From NCBI RefSeq assembly GCF_001571405.1, contig NZ_BCNX01000008.1, forward strand, positions 1 to 64,000: DNA of 64,000 nt, written 5' to 3'. Positions 18,623 to 27,434 of this stretch are shown here, piece after piece (position 1 is the first letter of the stretch; each line of letters starts with the position of its first letter). Both the position numbers and the translations under genes were made by a program. The DNA is from Methanoculleus thermophilus (lineage in GTDB: Archaea > Halobacteriota > Methanomicrobia > Methanomicrobiales > Methanoculleaceae). A model generated the notes under the pieces. It ran no database searches. It saw only the letters and a program-made list of their open reading frames with translations, and was not told the DNA's origin.

Positions 18623-18857
18623 ATTCAAGGCCCGGTTCCTCTGCGATCTCCTCAAGCGGACGGCAGCGTCCGGCCCGAATATCTGCGATATCTTCTTCGA
18701 TCCGCCGAAGCGTCTCTTTGAAGAGCGGCTCCGGGTCACAGGCCATCTCCAGAAGACGGCTCAGCACCTCGTCGTAGGTCTCCCGGGGGTAGATCTTTTT
18801 ACGGCGTCCGGACGGGTTTTGTCTCCGGTCAACGCAGCGAAACGGCGGTAACGGCAA
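18621..18857 (-). CDS. Antitoxin-like protein, probably 5'-damaged
   Basis: 78 residues. Residues 18-78 (KKIYPRETYDEVLSRLLE, then an acidic helix ending RPLEEIAEEPGLE) resemble the small archaeal antitoxins paired with RelE or VapC toxins. The first 17 residues (MPLPPFRCVDRRQNPSG) do not look like the ribbon or strand that normally precedes KIYPRETY. An ETKPVRTP-like stretch in another frame suggests that the true N-terminus was lost or frameshifted. Likely a decayed locus; see the toxin remnant downstream. Confidence 0.5.
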   Translation of the reverse strand: MPLPPFRCVDRRQNPSGRRKKIYPRETYDEVLSRLLEMACDPEPLFKETLRRIEEDIADIRAGRCRPLEEIAEEPGLE

Positions 18858-19756
18858 CCTGTTCCACCCATTCAGGGAGGTGTTCTACCCTTTCGACGGA
18901 TATTACCGTCCCGTTGGGCGTATCGACGATTACTCTGTAGTTCTCCCAGCCGGTGGTGTTGACGGAGCTCTTCCAGCCGAGAGTATCTCCACCGGCATCA
19001 GTAACGACGGTAACCACCCAATAGGCCTCGATACTCTCCCGTGCTGCAGGACCGATCTTTGGCGCCGCCTGCCGGAGGGGGGAAGACTGATGTATGCTAC
19101 CGATTCTCCCGTCTCGTTGAAGACGCCGCCAAGATGTAACCTCCCTCGATCAGGTCCCGGACTTCGCTGTCGCTTTGCAGTATCCGGGTCATCCGGTCAT
19201 ACCCGGAGACCCGATCGATCCCGCCGTGTGCAGTTTCGTCGTCACAGGGAGTAAAGAGTAGTACATTGATCAAGCTCTTTATGAGGGCTGCAACAGGGTT
19301 ACTGATAATCTCCAGAGTGCCCCAGGTACCGGTAGCCAGGGGCCAGGACTTAGAGATGACGTCACGCTCGTCGTAACCGTTGCCCGCCGGAACCGGGCTG
19401 AAGTACACGGGATCGGTCATGACCACGTCAACGGCAGGGCCGGACGGCTGCCCCGAGACCGTCGCAGACGGAATTTCGGGGAACGTCAACGTCACGTTCT
19501 CATCGAGCAGGATCATGCCGGGGTACTGCCGTGCGACCTCCTCAGTGATCGAAGCCCTCTCTGGGGTTTCAATGGGTGGATTGTACATCGACATATCCCG
19601 GGGCCCGACCCACTCGTCGAAGGTATCGAGCCAGTTCGTGGTGCCCCCGGTGGAGGGCGCCGGAGCGGCGGCGGAACCCGCCGGGAAGAGGAGGACCAAT
19701 ATAATGAGTATCTTGACTGTCCGCATACCCGGTCTCTTGGATTGATTTTGCATCAA
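18829..19756 (-). pseudogene. Exported protein gene broken by two apparent frameshifts
   Basis: A 219-codon frame (19756-19097) starts with a signal peptide (KILIILVLLFPAGSAAA) and ends abruptly after EGGYI. In the next frame the strand continues as LGGVFNETGESVAYISLPP, and in the third as APKIGPAARESIEAYW, then TTGWENYRVIVDTPNGTV to a stop at 18829. Each junction (near 19131 and 19055) is a -1 shift; with both repaired the product is about 309 residues. The second junction lies next to a run of C/G. Either a decaying gene or assembly errors. The function is not recognised. Third gene of the operon behind promoter cassette 1. Confidence 0.55.
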
Positions 19757-19778
19757 ATATCAGCCTCCTCCCCCGGCA

Positions 19779-20882
19779 TCAGTACTTCATGTACATCCCG
19801 AGCACCGCCGACCCGCCATCGGACGTCGGGATGAGGGCGACAACCCTGCTGTATTCGTCCAGCCGCTGCGTCGACGTCCATGACGCGGCTCCGTCCTCAT
19901 CGAACCTCTCCACCCGGAGGAGGGCGCCGCCGTAGTCGTTCTCGGCAAGCACCGCCGAGATGTAGCCACCATCAGGGGTCCAGGTCACGGGAGCGGAGGT
20001 ATTGATCGTGCTCTGCTGTAGAATGCTCCCGTCCTCGCCAAGCGAGACCTCTAGAACCCCCACCGGCTCCGCACCCGTGACCCCGGCGAGCAGTGAGTAG
20101 CCGCCGTCCGGGTCCTTTCGGGCCGCCGCGAGGAGATACTGCTCTCCAGGATCGCCCTGAACCGTCGTGTTCCAGACAGGTATGCCCCGGTCGTCGAACT
20201 TCGCCGCTGTGATGGCTCCGGTGACCTCTGCAGCCTCTCCGGCGACGAGGACCCCTCCCGCCGGATCCGGGACGATGATCAGGAGGGAAATTGGGCTCAC
20301 ATCCCCGACCGGCTCCTGCCAGGTGAGACTGCCGTCAGCCTCGATCCTTGCAACACGGTCGCCCCCGACCGCGATCCAGCCGCCAGAGGCTAACGGCGCG
20401 ACCGCCCAGTACTCCCCTGCCGCGGCAAGGTCCGTGCGGTGCCGTTCGCTCCCATTGCCGTCCGCAAGGACAACAAGACCGCGGGAGGCCGCGACGGCAA
20501 ACCCTCCTGTATTGGAAGGCGCGATTCCCGTCCCGCGGTGGTCGTCCGGCGACGGGTAGGTCGTATCCCACACTCCCCTTCCCTCCCGGTCAAGGAGGAT
20601 AACCCGCGGCGTCGGGTGGAACTCGCCTATATCCGAGACCGACCCGGCGATCGCGTAGCCGTCAGGAACCTCGATGAGGGAGAACGCTTCGTCGAACTTC
20701 CCGCTGTCGATGACGGTGAACCACTCCCGGTCCCCGGCATCGTCAAGTTTCAGCACCCAGACGTCCCCCTCCAGCGTTCGGTGGCCCGCCGTCATCGGCC
20801 GGTCGAGGCACCCGGCGGCGAGGGTCAGGAGGATAAGGGCCGTAGCCGCCGCGAGGGTCCAGAACCTCCCGGTCTGTCTCAT
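19779..20882 (-). CDS. Exported lipoprotein with beta-propeller repeats
   Basis: 367 residues from the ATG at 20882. The signal peptide ends in the lipobox-like LTLAAGC, so the Cys may carry a lipid. The rest repeats a pattern of about 50 residues (DAFSLIEVPDGYAIAGSVSD, APSNTGGFAVAASRG, DPDGGYSLLAGVTG, IPTSDGGSAVLGMY) typical of archaeal surface beta-propellers related to PQQ/WD40 folds. It starts 4 nt after the small membrane gene and is followed 22 nt later by another exported-protein gene. Ligand unknown. Confidence 0.75.
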   Translation of the reverse strand: MRQTGRFWTLAAATALILLTLAAGCLDRPMTAGHRTLEGDVWVLKLDDAGDREWFTVIDSGKFDEAFSLIEVPDGYAIAGSVSDIGEFHPTPRVILLDREGRGVWDTTYPSPDDHRGTGIAPSNTGGFAVAASRGLVVLADGNGSERHRTDLAAAGEYWAVAPLASGGWIAVGGDRVARIEADGSLTWQEPVGDVSPISLLIIVPDPAGGVLVAGEAAEVTGAITAAKFDDRGIPVWNTTVQGDPGEQYLLAAARKDPDGGYSLLAGVTGAEPVGVLEVSLGEDGSILQQSTINTSAPVTWTPDGGYISAVLAENDYGGALLRVERFDEDGAASWTSTQRLDEYSRVVALIPTSDGGSAVLGMYMKY

Positions 20883-20886
20883 CGCT

Positions 20887-21210
20887 TCACCTCTCCGTTG
20901 CACTTTTACCCTTCCCGCGGGACCTCCGGATGAGATAGTAGCCCAGCACGAGCACGATCACGGCTCCAAAACCGCACCCAAGGAGCATAGGGTTATAGAA
21001 GATACTGAACGCACTCCCGGATCCCTGATACCTCGTCGTATCTGCGGGTTCTCCAAGCACGATCTCTTGCCCCTCCCCCGCCGGAGATGCACACACTATA
21101 CCGCTGCCGGCCAGGATGAAGAGCAGCAGGGCGATGAAGATCAGCCCTTTCCAGCCGGTGTCGTTCAAGAATCGTTTTCCCCCATCGGTCTTCACCTCGG
21201 CATATCCCAC
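20887..21210 (-). CDS. Small two-span membrane protein, first gene behind promoter cassette 1
   Basis: About 107 residues. Two membrane spans (one in GWKGLIFIALLLFILAGSG, one in LLGCGFGAVIVLVLGYYLI) flank an extracytoplasmic loop; the tail is basic (RRSRGKGKSATER). The frame is open to a TTG at 21231, but that lies upstream of the transcription start expected 25-27 nt after the TATA box. A GTG at 21210 or 21195 is therefore more likely; no Shine-Dalgarno decides between them. Confidence 0.6.
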   Translation of the reverse strand: MGYAEVKTDGGKRFLNDTGWKGLIFIALLLFILAGSGIVCASPAGEGQEIVLGEPADTTRYQGSGSAFSIFYNPMLLGCGFGAVIVLVLGYYLIRRSRGKGKSATER

Positions 21211-21228
21211 GATGCGCGCGGGAGGGGT

Positions 21229-21275
21229 CAACGTTTCTCTATATACCTTTTATCTGACACGCATCTACACATCAG
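21229..21275 (-). promoter_or_regulatory. Shared promoter cassette, copy 1
   Basis: Sense strand: ATGTGTAGA, 6 nt, TCAGATAAA, AGG, TATATA, 4 nt, AACGTTGA. It has the same blocks and spacing as ten other copies in this window and drives the 114-aa/propeller/exported-protein operon. It is the farthest member, 12 kb from the next copy. Confidence 0.75.
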
Positions 21276-21442
21276 GTTCTTCTGATCGGTGCCAGACCAA
21301 AAAAAAGCCCCCGATGGGCCGGAAACCCGGGCCGCGCCGAACGGTAGAGGAAGGAGTCCGCACCGGCAAGCGATGAACCACTCCCAGCCGGGATGAGCAC
21401 GCTCCACCACTGCCGGCCGGGGAGGGCAGGGGGCCGGCGCCC

Positions 21443-21850
21443 TCAGGAGAGGCCGTGTTCACGGAAGAAGTCGGTGTAGCGCTTGTCCGAACCCTTGATA
21501 TGGTTCGCCACCCAGTCGCGGAGGAAACTCATGACCTGGATAGAGAGGCCGAGTTTACCCTCATCGAATCCCTTCTTGAACTCGCCGACCTTCGCGACGA
21601 AGGCCTGGTGCTCGCTTCGGTGCGCGTCAAACTCGGCGTAGCCGAACTTCTGCATATACTTCTCCTCGGTCGAGAAGTGATACTCCGTGTAGGCGGCGAG
21701 ATCTGTGAGCACTTTCCCAAGAACATCCTTCCCGCGCTTGTCGCGCATCGCGTCGTGAAGGTCGTTGATGAGCGATACGAGTTTCTGGTGCTGGTCATCG
21801 ATCTCTCGAACGCCCACGGAGAGATCGTCTGTCCATTTCATGAATGCCAT
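21443..21850 (-). CDS. Bacteriohemerythrin
   Basis: 135 residues from the ATG at 21850 (MAFMKW). Iron ligands of the hemerythrin four-helix bundle are visible: IDDQHQKL, YTEYHFSTEE, SEHQAFV and VANHIKGSDKRY. These proteins bind O2 reversibly through a di-iron site and may protect or deliver oxygen; in a strict anaerobe, oxygen scavenging is the usual suggestion. Single gene, divergent from the AEC permease. Confidence 0.95.
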   Translation of the reverse strand: MAFMKWTDDLSVGVREIDDQHQKLVSLINDLHDAMRDKRGKDVLGKVLTDLAAYTEYHFSTEEKYMQKFGYAEFDAHRSEHQAFVAKVGEFKKGFDEGKLGLSIQVMSFLRDWVANHIKGSDKRYTDFFREHGLS

Positions 21851-22128
21851 AAGCAGGAATAGGATCTCCTTCCGTATAAATTGTTCGCTATATTCCGAAC
21901 AGAAATGGAACAGATCCGCAAAAGATGGAACTGCACCCATGCCGATCTCGCCGTGACAGCGGAGATCGCGTGAATGCCATTAACGGATTTCCGCAGGATG
22001 ACATCCTTCCCTGCCGTCCTCGCCGCTCCTTGACCTGGTCCGGCAGTCCATGTTCCGCGGGGTTCAAGAGGCAGAACCGTAAAGGCAAAGCAGCACCCAC
22101 ACCTGATGAAGAGACCGGGTGCAGCGAG

Positions 22129-23061
22129 ATGAACGGTGCGATCACGGATTTCCTGATAGTTGCGGACCAGATCTTCATCCTGGTCCTCCTGATTGCCGCC
22201 GGCTACGTCGCCGTCGCGACAAAGATCGTCGACCCCCGGGCCACCCGGGGGCTCTCGGGGCTCCTCGTCAACATCACCATCCCGGCCCTGATCATCGCCT
22301 CGATGCAGGTGCCCTTCACCCCCGAACGCCTCGTCGACGCCGAGACCCTGGTTCTCGCGACCGGAGCGCTCTATATCTTCTCGTTCGGACTCGCCTGGGC
22401 GGTCTCGAAGGCCATGCGGGTCACGGCCGCGGAGGAGGGAGTCCTCCAGTTCGCGATAGTCTTCGGGAACGTCGGGTTCATGGGGTTCCCGGTCTCTCTC
22501 ACGCTCTTTGGGCAGGATTCGCTCTTTTACGTCGCGATATTCAATCTGGTCTTCAACATCCTCGTCTTCTCGGTCGGGATCGCGATGCTGACCGGGGGAA
22601 GGGGAAAGGGGTTCGACCCGAAACTGCTCTTAAACCCCGGGATCGCGGCCTCCCTCCTCGGGCTTGCCCTCTTCCTCGGTTCGATCGAGATCCCGAGCCC
22701 CTTCATCGACTCGATCGACCTCCTCGGAGGGGTGACGACGCCCCTAGCCATGATCATCGTCGGGGCGATGCTCGCGACCTTCCCGGCCCGGGAGATGGTC
22801 GGGAGCTGGCGGATCTGGACCGCGAGCGCCATCCTCCTCCTCGGGATCCCGGCGGCCTACTTCTACCTCCTCGCCCCGATCTTTGCCGACCCCTACATCA
22901 ACGGAATCATGATCACGATGGCCGCGATGCCCGCCGCCGCAAACACCGTCATCTTCGCCGAGCAGTACGGCGCCGACTCCCGGCTTGCATCGCAGATCGT
23001 CTTCGTCTCGACGATCGGCTCGCTCCTCACGATCCCACTGATCGCGACGGTGATGCTGTAA
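22129..23061 (+). CDS. AEC-family (auxin efflux carrier) permease
   Basis: 310 residues from the ATG at 22129; upstream in-frame sequence is not membrane-like. About ten spans in two halves with the family breaks LVNITIPALIIASMQ (first half) and AAMPAAANTVIFAEQYG (second half). AEC carriers export organic anions such as malate or malonate, or auxin-like acids; the substrate is not predictable here. It stands alone on the plus strand. Confidence 0.85.
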   Translation: MNGAITDFLIVADQIFILVLLIAAGYVAVATKIVDPRATRGLSGLLVNITIPALIIASMQVPFTPERLVDAETLVLATGALYIFSFGLAWAVSKAMRVTAAEEGVLQFAIVFGNVGFMGFPVSLTLFGQDSLFYVAIFNLVFNILVFSVGIAMLTGGRGKGFDPKLLLNPGIAASLLGLALFLGSIEIPSPFIDSIDLLGGVTTPLAMIIVGAMLATFPAREMVGSWRIWTASAILLLGIPAAYFYLLAPIFADPYINGIMITMAAMPAAANTVIFAEQYGADSRLASQIVFVSTIGSLLTIPLIATVML

Positions 23062-23065
23062 GAGC

Positions 23066-23223
23066 CTACTCCGCCCCGGTCCGACCTGCGACGTCGGCCG
23101 CGACCAGGACCAGCGCCACCCCGCGACGATGACGAGTACGAGGACCCACTGGTAGGCGAGAGCCGCATACAGGCCTGCCGCGATGCCGACGGCGAGCAGC
23201 GCGGCGAGGTATTTGCGTTCCAT
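23066..23223 (-). pseudogene. Small two-span membrane protein with a one-base frameshift
   Basis: From the ATG at 23223 the strand reads MERKYLAALLAVGIAAGLYA then AYQWVLVLVIVAG, and then goes out of frame antisense to the AEC gene. Adding one G in the GCGGGG run near 23117 restores VALVLVAADVAGRTGAE and a stop at 23066, five bases after the AEC stop. The repaired product is 52 residues with two spans. A G-run undercall or a real mutation would look the same. Confidence 0.5.
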
Positions 23224-23261
23224 GTTAACAACGAGGACGGCCTGGAGAGAGATGTCTTCTG

Positions 23262-23513
23262 TCACGCCTCTCTGCACTTCCGGGCGACGTTCCTGCATAC
23301 GCCATAGAGGCGCCGGACAACGAGGAGCACCAGGCCGATGATGCAGAATACAACGAGCACGAGGAATACGAGACCGATAGACTGGGCAAAGAGCATGAGG
23401 AGAGGTTCGATCGCCGGGTGGAGCACCCAGATAGGGTCGTAGAAGAGCAAGAGGAGGAGCATCGCAACGAAGAGTCCCGTTAAGAGTGTGTCCATCGATA
23501 TCTTTCGCTGCAT
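23262..23513 (-). CDS. Small membrane protein
   Basis: 83 residues with two long hydrophobic helices (LLTGLFVAMLLLLLFYDPIW; IGLVFLVLVVFCIIGLVLLV) and a basic tail (VRRLYGVCRNVARKCREA). A TATA box (TTATATAA) 20-25 nt upstream suggests a nearly leaderless transcript from the first ATG; an internal ATG at 23495 is an alternative. It lies directly upstream of the frameshifted small membrane gene and is probably co-transcribed. Confidence 0.6.
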   Translation of the reverse strand: MQRKISMDTLLTGLFVAMLLLLLFYDPIWVLHPAIEPLLMLFAQSIGLVFLVLVVFCIIGLVLLVVRRLYGVCRNVARKCREA

Positions 23514-23552
23514 GCTTCTTCCACCCCTTATATAAGATTCAGCCTCCGTTCA

Positions 23553-23774
23553 ATGATGGCCGACGTGAGCAAAAACCTCCCCGGAGAGTATGTTCGGATC
23601 ATCGAAGATGTGTTCGTAATTTCGAACAGGGACTATGTTAACCTGCCGGTGCGGCCCAAGGGAGGACATGTAGAAAAGATGCTCTCGCGGTGTGGTGATT
23701 GCGCCACCGACCAGAACCCTGCCGCCGGGGGGCCGTCCAAAATCCTGGACAAGTCTCCAAAAAATTGGACATAG
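23553..23774 (+). CDS. Doubtful short open frame
   Basis: 73 codons reading NLPGEYVRIIEDVFVISN then DYVNLPVRPKGG. It lies between two minus-strand genes and partly resembles a real N-terminus, but no Shine-Dalgarno or homology is recognised and the second half degenerates. It is listed because no other feature explains 23514-23792. Confidence 0.2.
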   Translation: MMADVSKNLPGEYVRIIEDVFVISNRDYVNLPVRPKGGHVEKMLSRCGDCATDQNPAAGGPSKILDKSPKNWT

Positions 23775-23792
23775 GGAAACCCCGATGGGCCC

Positions 23793-24914
23793 TCACCCCC
23801 GGAGCGCCCGCATGAACCGCTCCCGGATCTCGGCCGGGGCAAGCGGGATATTTCCGACCGGCGCGTTCCCGGGTGCGAGGACCGCGTGGATGAAAGTCGG
23901 TCCCCGGCCCCGGCTCTCCCAGGCATCCTTGAGTTCTTCTTCGTCCTGCACCTTGCACGTCCGCCGGATCCCGGCGGCACGGGCGAGGAGCTCCATGTCC
24001 ACGAGGCCGGAGGCCGGGGTGGGCTGGTTTCCTGTGCTCCCGAAGGCCCCGTTGTCCAGGCAGACGATCGTGAGGTTCTCCGGCGCCTCAGCCGCCACCA
24101 CCGGGAGGGCGGCGGTCCCGAGCAGGCTCCCGTCCCCGTCGAGGACGACGACCTCCCGGTCGGTCCCGACGGCAAGCCCGAGCCCTATCGGGGTCGCCTG
24201 GGTGTAGCTCCCGAGCATGTAGAAGTTCAGGTCCCGGTCGCGAGCCGCGTAGAGCTCTTTAGAGGGGACGCCGATGTTTGCAACGACCGCCTCGTCGTTG
24301 AGAACGCCCGCAATCACCCTGATTGCGTCGTAGCGCCTCATCACCGGCTCGCGGAACGTCCGCCGGTACTCGAGCGCCGACTCGCGGGCCCGTGGCGGGG
24401 GCGGCTGCTTTAACGGGCAGGCCTCGTCCGCCCCCTCCCAGAACGAGGGGAGGATCAGCCCCACGTGCGGGCGCATGTTATCGTACGCATCGCAGACGAC
24501 CTCGTCGATCAACCCCTCGTCCTCGGGATCGCGGATGACCGTATACGGGATGCCGAGCGCCTCAAGCACCTCCGGGACCGCCCTGTTGAACGGCACCTGG
24601 GCCGGGATCGCCTCCCGGTAGACCCCCCGCCAGCTCGCGAGGATCGGGAGGGGGAGGCCGAAGGTGACGGTGAGGGACATGATGGCGTTCAGGGAGTTCC
24701 CGAGCCCCGAACTCTGCATATGAAGCACCGGCCGCCGTCCGGCCATCGCAAGCCCGGCCGAGATCCCGACGCCGTCCTCCTCCCGGGTGAGATTGACCGC
24801 ATGGAACCGCTCAGGGATCAGGGCGCAGAGGTCCTGCGTCCGGTCGCAGGGGAGGCTCGCCACAATATCGACCCCGAGGGCCGCAAGCCTGTCGAGGACG
24901 CAGCCCTCACGCAC
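23793..24914 (-). CDS. comDE: Sulfopyruvate decarboxylase, fused alpha and beta subunits
   Basis: 373 residues from a GTG at 24914 that overlaps the cysteate synthase stop by 8 nt. The longer frame to 25055 is antisense-like and rejected. The N-terminal half is the ComD pyrimidine-binding part (LPCDRTQDLCALIPE, NLTREEDGVGISAGLAMAG). The C-terminal half is ComE with the TPP motif GDGSLLGTAALPV ending near CLDN. It decarboxylates 3-sulfopyruvate to sulfoacetaldehyde in coenzyme M biosynthesis. The fused form is usual in Methanomicrobiales and Methanosarcinales. Last gene of the six-gene operon. Confidence 0.95.
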   Translation of the reverse strand: MREGCVLDRLAALGVDIVASLPCDRTQDLCALIPERFHAVNLTREEDGVGISAGLAMAGRRPVLHMQSSGLGNSLNAIMSLTVTFGLPLPILASWRGVYREAIPAQVPFNRAVPEVLEALGIPYTVIRDPEDEGLIDEVVCDAYDNMRPHVGLILPSFWEGADEACPLKQPPPPRARESALEYRRTFREPVMRRYDAIRVIAGVLNDEAVVANIGVPSKELYAARDRDLNFYMLGSYTQATPIGLGLAVGTDREVVVLDGDGSLLGTAALPVVAAEAPENLTIVCLDNGAFGSTGNQPTPASGLVDMELLARAAGIRRTCKVQDEEELKDAWESRGRGPTFIHAVLAPGNAPVGNIPLAPAEIRERFMRALRG

Positions 24915-26199
24915 GGATGGCCACCCCCTGCCCGGCGAGCCAGGAGGTGATACCGTCCCGGACGTCCCCCGCGACGGCCTCGCCGGCCCCGACCCGGAGG
25001 TAGGGCTCGACCGGGTAGCGATCGAGGTCTTCTGCCGCACGTTGATACCCCCCACCGGTCACGTTCAGGAGGATATGCTCACCCGGTTCGACGAACCCTT
25101 CCTCCGCCGCCCGGAGAAGCGATGCGACCGCGACCGCGGCGGCCGGGTCGAGGTCGATCTCCTCCGTCGCCTCAAAGAGCCGAGCAGCACTCCGGGCCTC
25201 GTCGTTAGAGACCGCATACATCCTCCCGCCGGAGGCCGCGAGGGCATCGTAGACCCCGCCGCGGACCCCCCAGGGCGGGTGGCGGTTCGTGAGCACGCCG
25301 GCAAAGACCCGCTCGATCGAGGCCTCGGCGTCGGGCATATCCTCCTCGGGGACGATCTCCCGCCTCCCTGCCTCCCAGGCCCGGACCATCGGGACGAAGG
25401 GGAGGTTCTGGGAGAGGTGGAGAGCCGGGAGGCGAGTGCCAAACCGCCCGTCGGCGATGAGCCGGTCGGCGGCCTCCCATGCGGCGATCCCCCCCGTCCC
25501 GCTCCCGACCGCCTGGAAGTAGGCGTCGGGGAGCCTCCCGGCAAAGAGCGTCCCATCGAGGACCACCGTCCCCATCCCGTCCCGGCGGGCGACGTTCTTT
25601 GCCCCGCCCTCCGGGACGACCCCCGGGATAGAGCAGACATCCCGCCCGAAGGCGATCGAGTCCGAGTAGTCCCCGTCCACCGTGATGAGGCAGACGTTTG
25701 GGGACGGTGCCGTCGTCCAGAGCCGGTCGGCGGCGGAGGAGGGGACCACCACGACTACCGGCGCCCCGGTCAGGGCCGAGACCTGGCAGAAGGCCCGGCC
25801 GGTGTTCCCCGCAGAAGAGATCTGGAGGACCCCGGCCCCCTTCTCCCGGAGGCGGAGCACCGTCGGCTGGGCCTCGAGCTCCTTGAAGGAGCAGGTCTCC
25901 ATCCGCCCGCCCCGCTCGGGCCAGTAGCCCGAGAAGGTGATGGTGAGGTTTGAGAGACCGAGCTCCCGGGCAAGCCCGGTGCTAGCGTAGGAGACCGGGC
26001 CCGCGTCGATCCGGAGGTGGCCCTCGATGGGGAGCCATGACGAGTAGCGAAAGACACCGGGGAGATCCCGGAGGACGAGCCGGGGTTCCCGGTAAATTGT
26101 TCGGAGAAGGGCGTTGCACCCAGAGGGGCAGTCGAGGGTGTAGCGGTCCGGGAAGGGGCGGCCGCATCCAGGACAGTGGAGGAGGTATTTCTCCCTCAC
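24907..26199 (-). CDS. Cysteate synthase (threonine-synthase-like PLP enzyme)
   Basis: 430 residues. An N-terminal zinc-ribbon-like CPGCGRPF...CPSGC is followed by the PLP lysine region METCSFKELEAQPTV and SSAGNTGRAF, the phosphate-binding loop of fold-type II enzymes. The overall layout matches the methanogen cysteate synthase that converts O-phosphoserine and sulfite to cysteate. The adjacent comDE supports that role over threonine synthase, since cysteate leads to sulfopyruvate and coenzyme M. It overlaps marker 16 by 4 nt. Confidence 0.88.
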   Translation of the reverse strand: MREKYLLHCPGCGRPFPDRYTLDCPSGCNALLRTIYREPRLVLRDLPGVFRYSSWLPIEGHLRIDAGPVSYASTGLARELGLSNLTITFSGYWPERGGRMETCSFKELEAQPTVLRLREKGAGVLQISSAGNTGRAFCQVSALTGAPVVVVVPSSAADRLWTTAPSPNVCLITVDGDYSDSIAFGRDVCSIPGVVPEGGAKNVARRDGMGTVVLDGTLFAGRLPDAYFQAVGSGTGGIAAWEAADRLIADGRFGTRLPALHLSQNLPFVPMVRAWEAGRREIVPEEDMPDAEASIERVFAGVLTNRHPPWGVRGGVYDALAASGGRMYAVSNDEARSAARLFEATEEIDLDPAAAVAVASLLRAAEEGFVEPGEHILLNVTGGGYQRAAEDLDRYPVEPYLRVGAGEAVAGDVRDGITSWLAGQGVAIRA

Positions 26200-27434
26200 C
26201 GCCCCCCGCCTCCGGTGAAGGTGAACCGGCCGTCAAGGATCATCTCCTTTATATCCTGACAGAGGCCCTCGGCGAGCGTCCGGCTGGACTGGCGGAGCGT
26301 GATCGGGACGCGCCTTCCTCGGACCCGGAGCGAGCCTTCATCGCCCTCGAGGGCGTTGTTCGGGCAGGCAAGACAGGCGAGGCAGGCAAGGCAGCGATCG
26401 CGGTCGATCCCGGTCTCGCGGTCGAACGCGCCCGTCGGGCAGATCGCGGCCGCAACGCAGGCCGAGCAATCCTCGCACCACTCCGGATGGTAGGTCACCT
26501 CCCACCCGGCCCCCTGCCAGATATCGGCGTAGGTCGTCTCATCGAAGACCTTGCGGGTGTTGATATCGGCAATCGGGAGCGGGATCTCCTCGTCGAGGAC
26601 CCGGAGGGCCTCGACCTGCCGGTCGTCGAGGACCGGGATCGCAAAACCGAGGCTCGTGATGCACTCGGGCCCCGCGGAGGTCTTAAACCCGCCCATGTAG
26701 CGCGGCTGCATCCCGACCATATCGGCGATGGCCGTGAGGTTGGGGCGGGCCGCGCTGCTCCGGGTCCCCTCCCCGGTCACGATCCCGGCCGAGCCGTTCA
26801 GGAAGACCGGCGACCCGTCACGGATGGCGAGCCTCGCCGGGTCGTTCTGGAGGGGATTGATCTCGCCGCACCCAGAGATCGATACTTCCCGGTAAGGCCC
26901 TTCGAGCCCGGTAACCGAAAAGATCGTCCTCACCCGGGTCGGCTGGGTGTTGAGGTACGCAGTGTAGTTCTTGTAAGCGCTCCGCGTCGTGAAGATCCGG
27001 GCGTAGGGGAAGTCGTCGAGGGTCACTTTCGTCTCGATCGAGCGATCGGCGGCCTCCACCAGCACCTCGATCTCGCGCCCCTCGACGATATCGCGAAAGA
27101 GGTGCCCGCCCCCGTAGTCAGGCCCGGCGTGGGCGGTCCCGGAGACGATCAGGTCAAGCAGCCCCAGCCGCTCATTCGGGCAGGGGCCGGGCATGCAGGG
27201 GACGCCGTTTAACCAGACCCGTTCCGCCCGCTCGAACGTCCCGGGCTCGGCCACCGGGATAGAGAGGATCGCCGCGGTCCCCGACATCACCCCGCACGTC
27301 CCGGTGGTGACGACGTCGACGTCGGCGGCCGTGATCTCCGCGCCCTCGCGGACGAGGCGTTTGAATTCCGCGGCGGTGTAGACGACCGCCGAACCGTTCC
27401 GGATCTTCTCATCGATATCTGCTATACTCTTCAT
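26196..27434 (-). CDS. Methanogenesis marker 16 protein (DUF39 with C-terminal ferredoxin domain)
   Basis: 412 residues. The DUF39 region (SIADIDEKIRNGSAVVYTA, TTGTCGVMSGTAA, GVPCMPGPCPNERLG) belongs to the family that includes the homocysteine-forming sulfur-transfer proteins of methanogens. It is followed by a two-cluster ferredoxin segment (WCEDCSACVAAAICPTGA; RCLACLACLACPNN) at about 318-364. Family members are restricted mostly to methanogens. The context with sulfonate and CoM synthesis suggests sulfur incorporation; the exact reaction of the fused form is not known to me. Confidence 0.88.
   Translation of the reverse strand: MKSIADIDEKIRNGSAVVYTAAEFKRLVREGAEITAADVDVVTTGTCGVMSGTAAILSIPVAEPGTFERAERVWLNGVPCMPGPCPNERLGLLDLIVSGTAHAGPDYGGGHLFRDIVEGREIEVLVEAADRSIETKVTLDDFPYARIFTTRSAYKNYTAYLNTQPTRVRTIFSVTGLEGPYREVSISGCGEINPLQNDPARLAIRDGSPVFLNGSAGIVTGEGTRSSAARPNLTAIADMVGMQPRYMGGFKTSAGPECITSLGFAIPVLDDRQVEALRVLDEEIPLPIADINTRKVFDETTYADIWQGAGWEVTYHPEWCEDCSACVAAAICPTGAFDRETGIDRDRCLACLACLACPNNALEGDEGSLRVRGRRVPITLRQSSRTLAEGLCQDIKEMILDGRFTFTGGGGR

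Noticed and set aside
24915-25055. Longer comDE start at 25055
   Set aside because: The added residues are antisense-like (Ser/Pro/Arg-rich) and the GTG at 24914 gives the normal family N-terminus.
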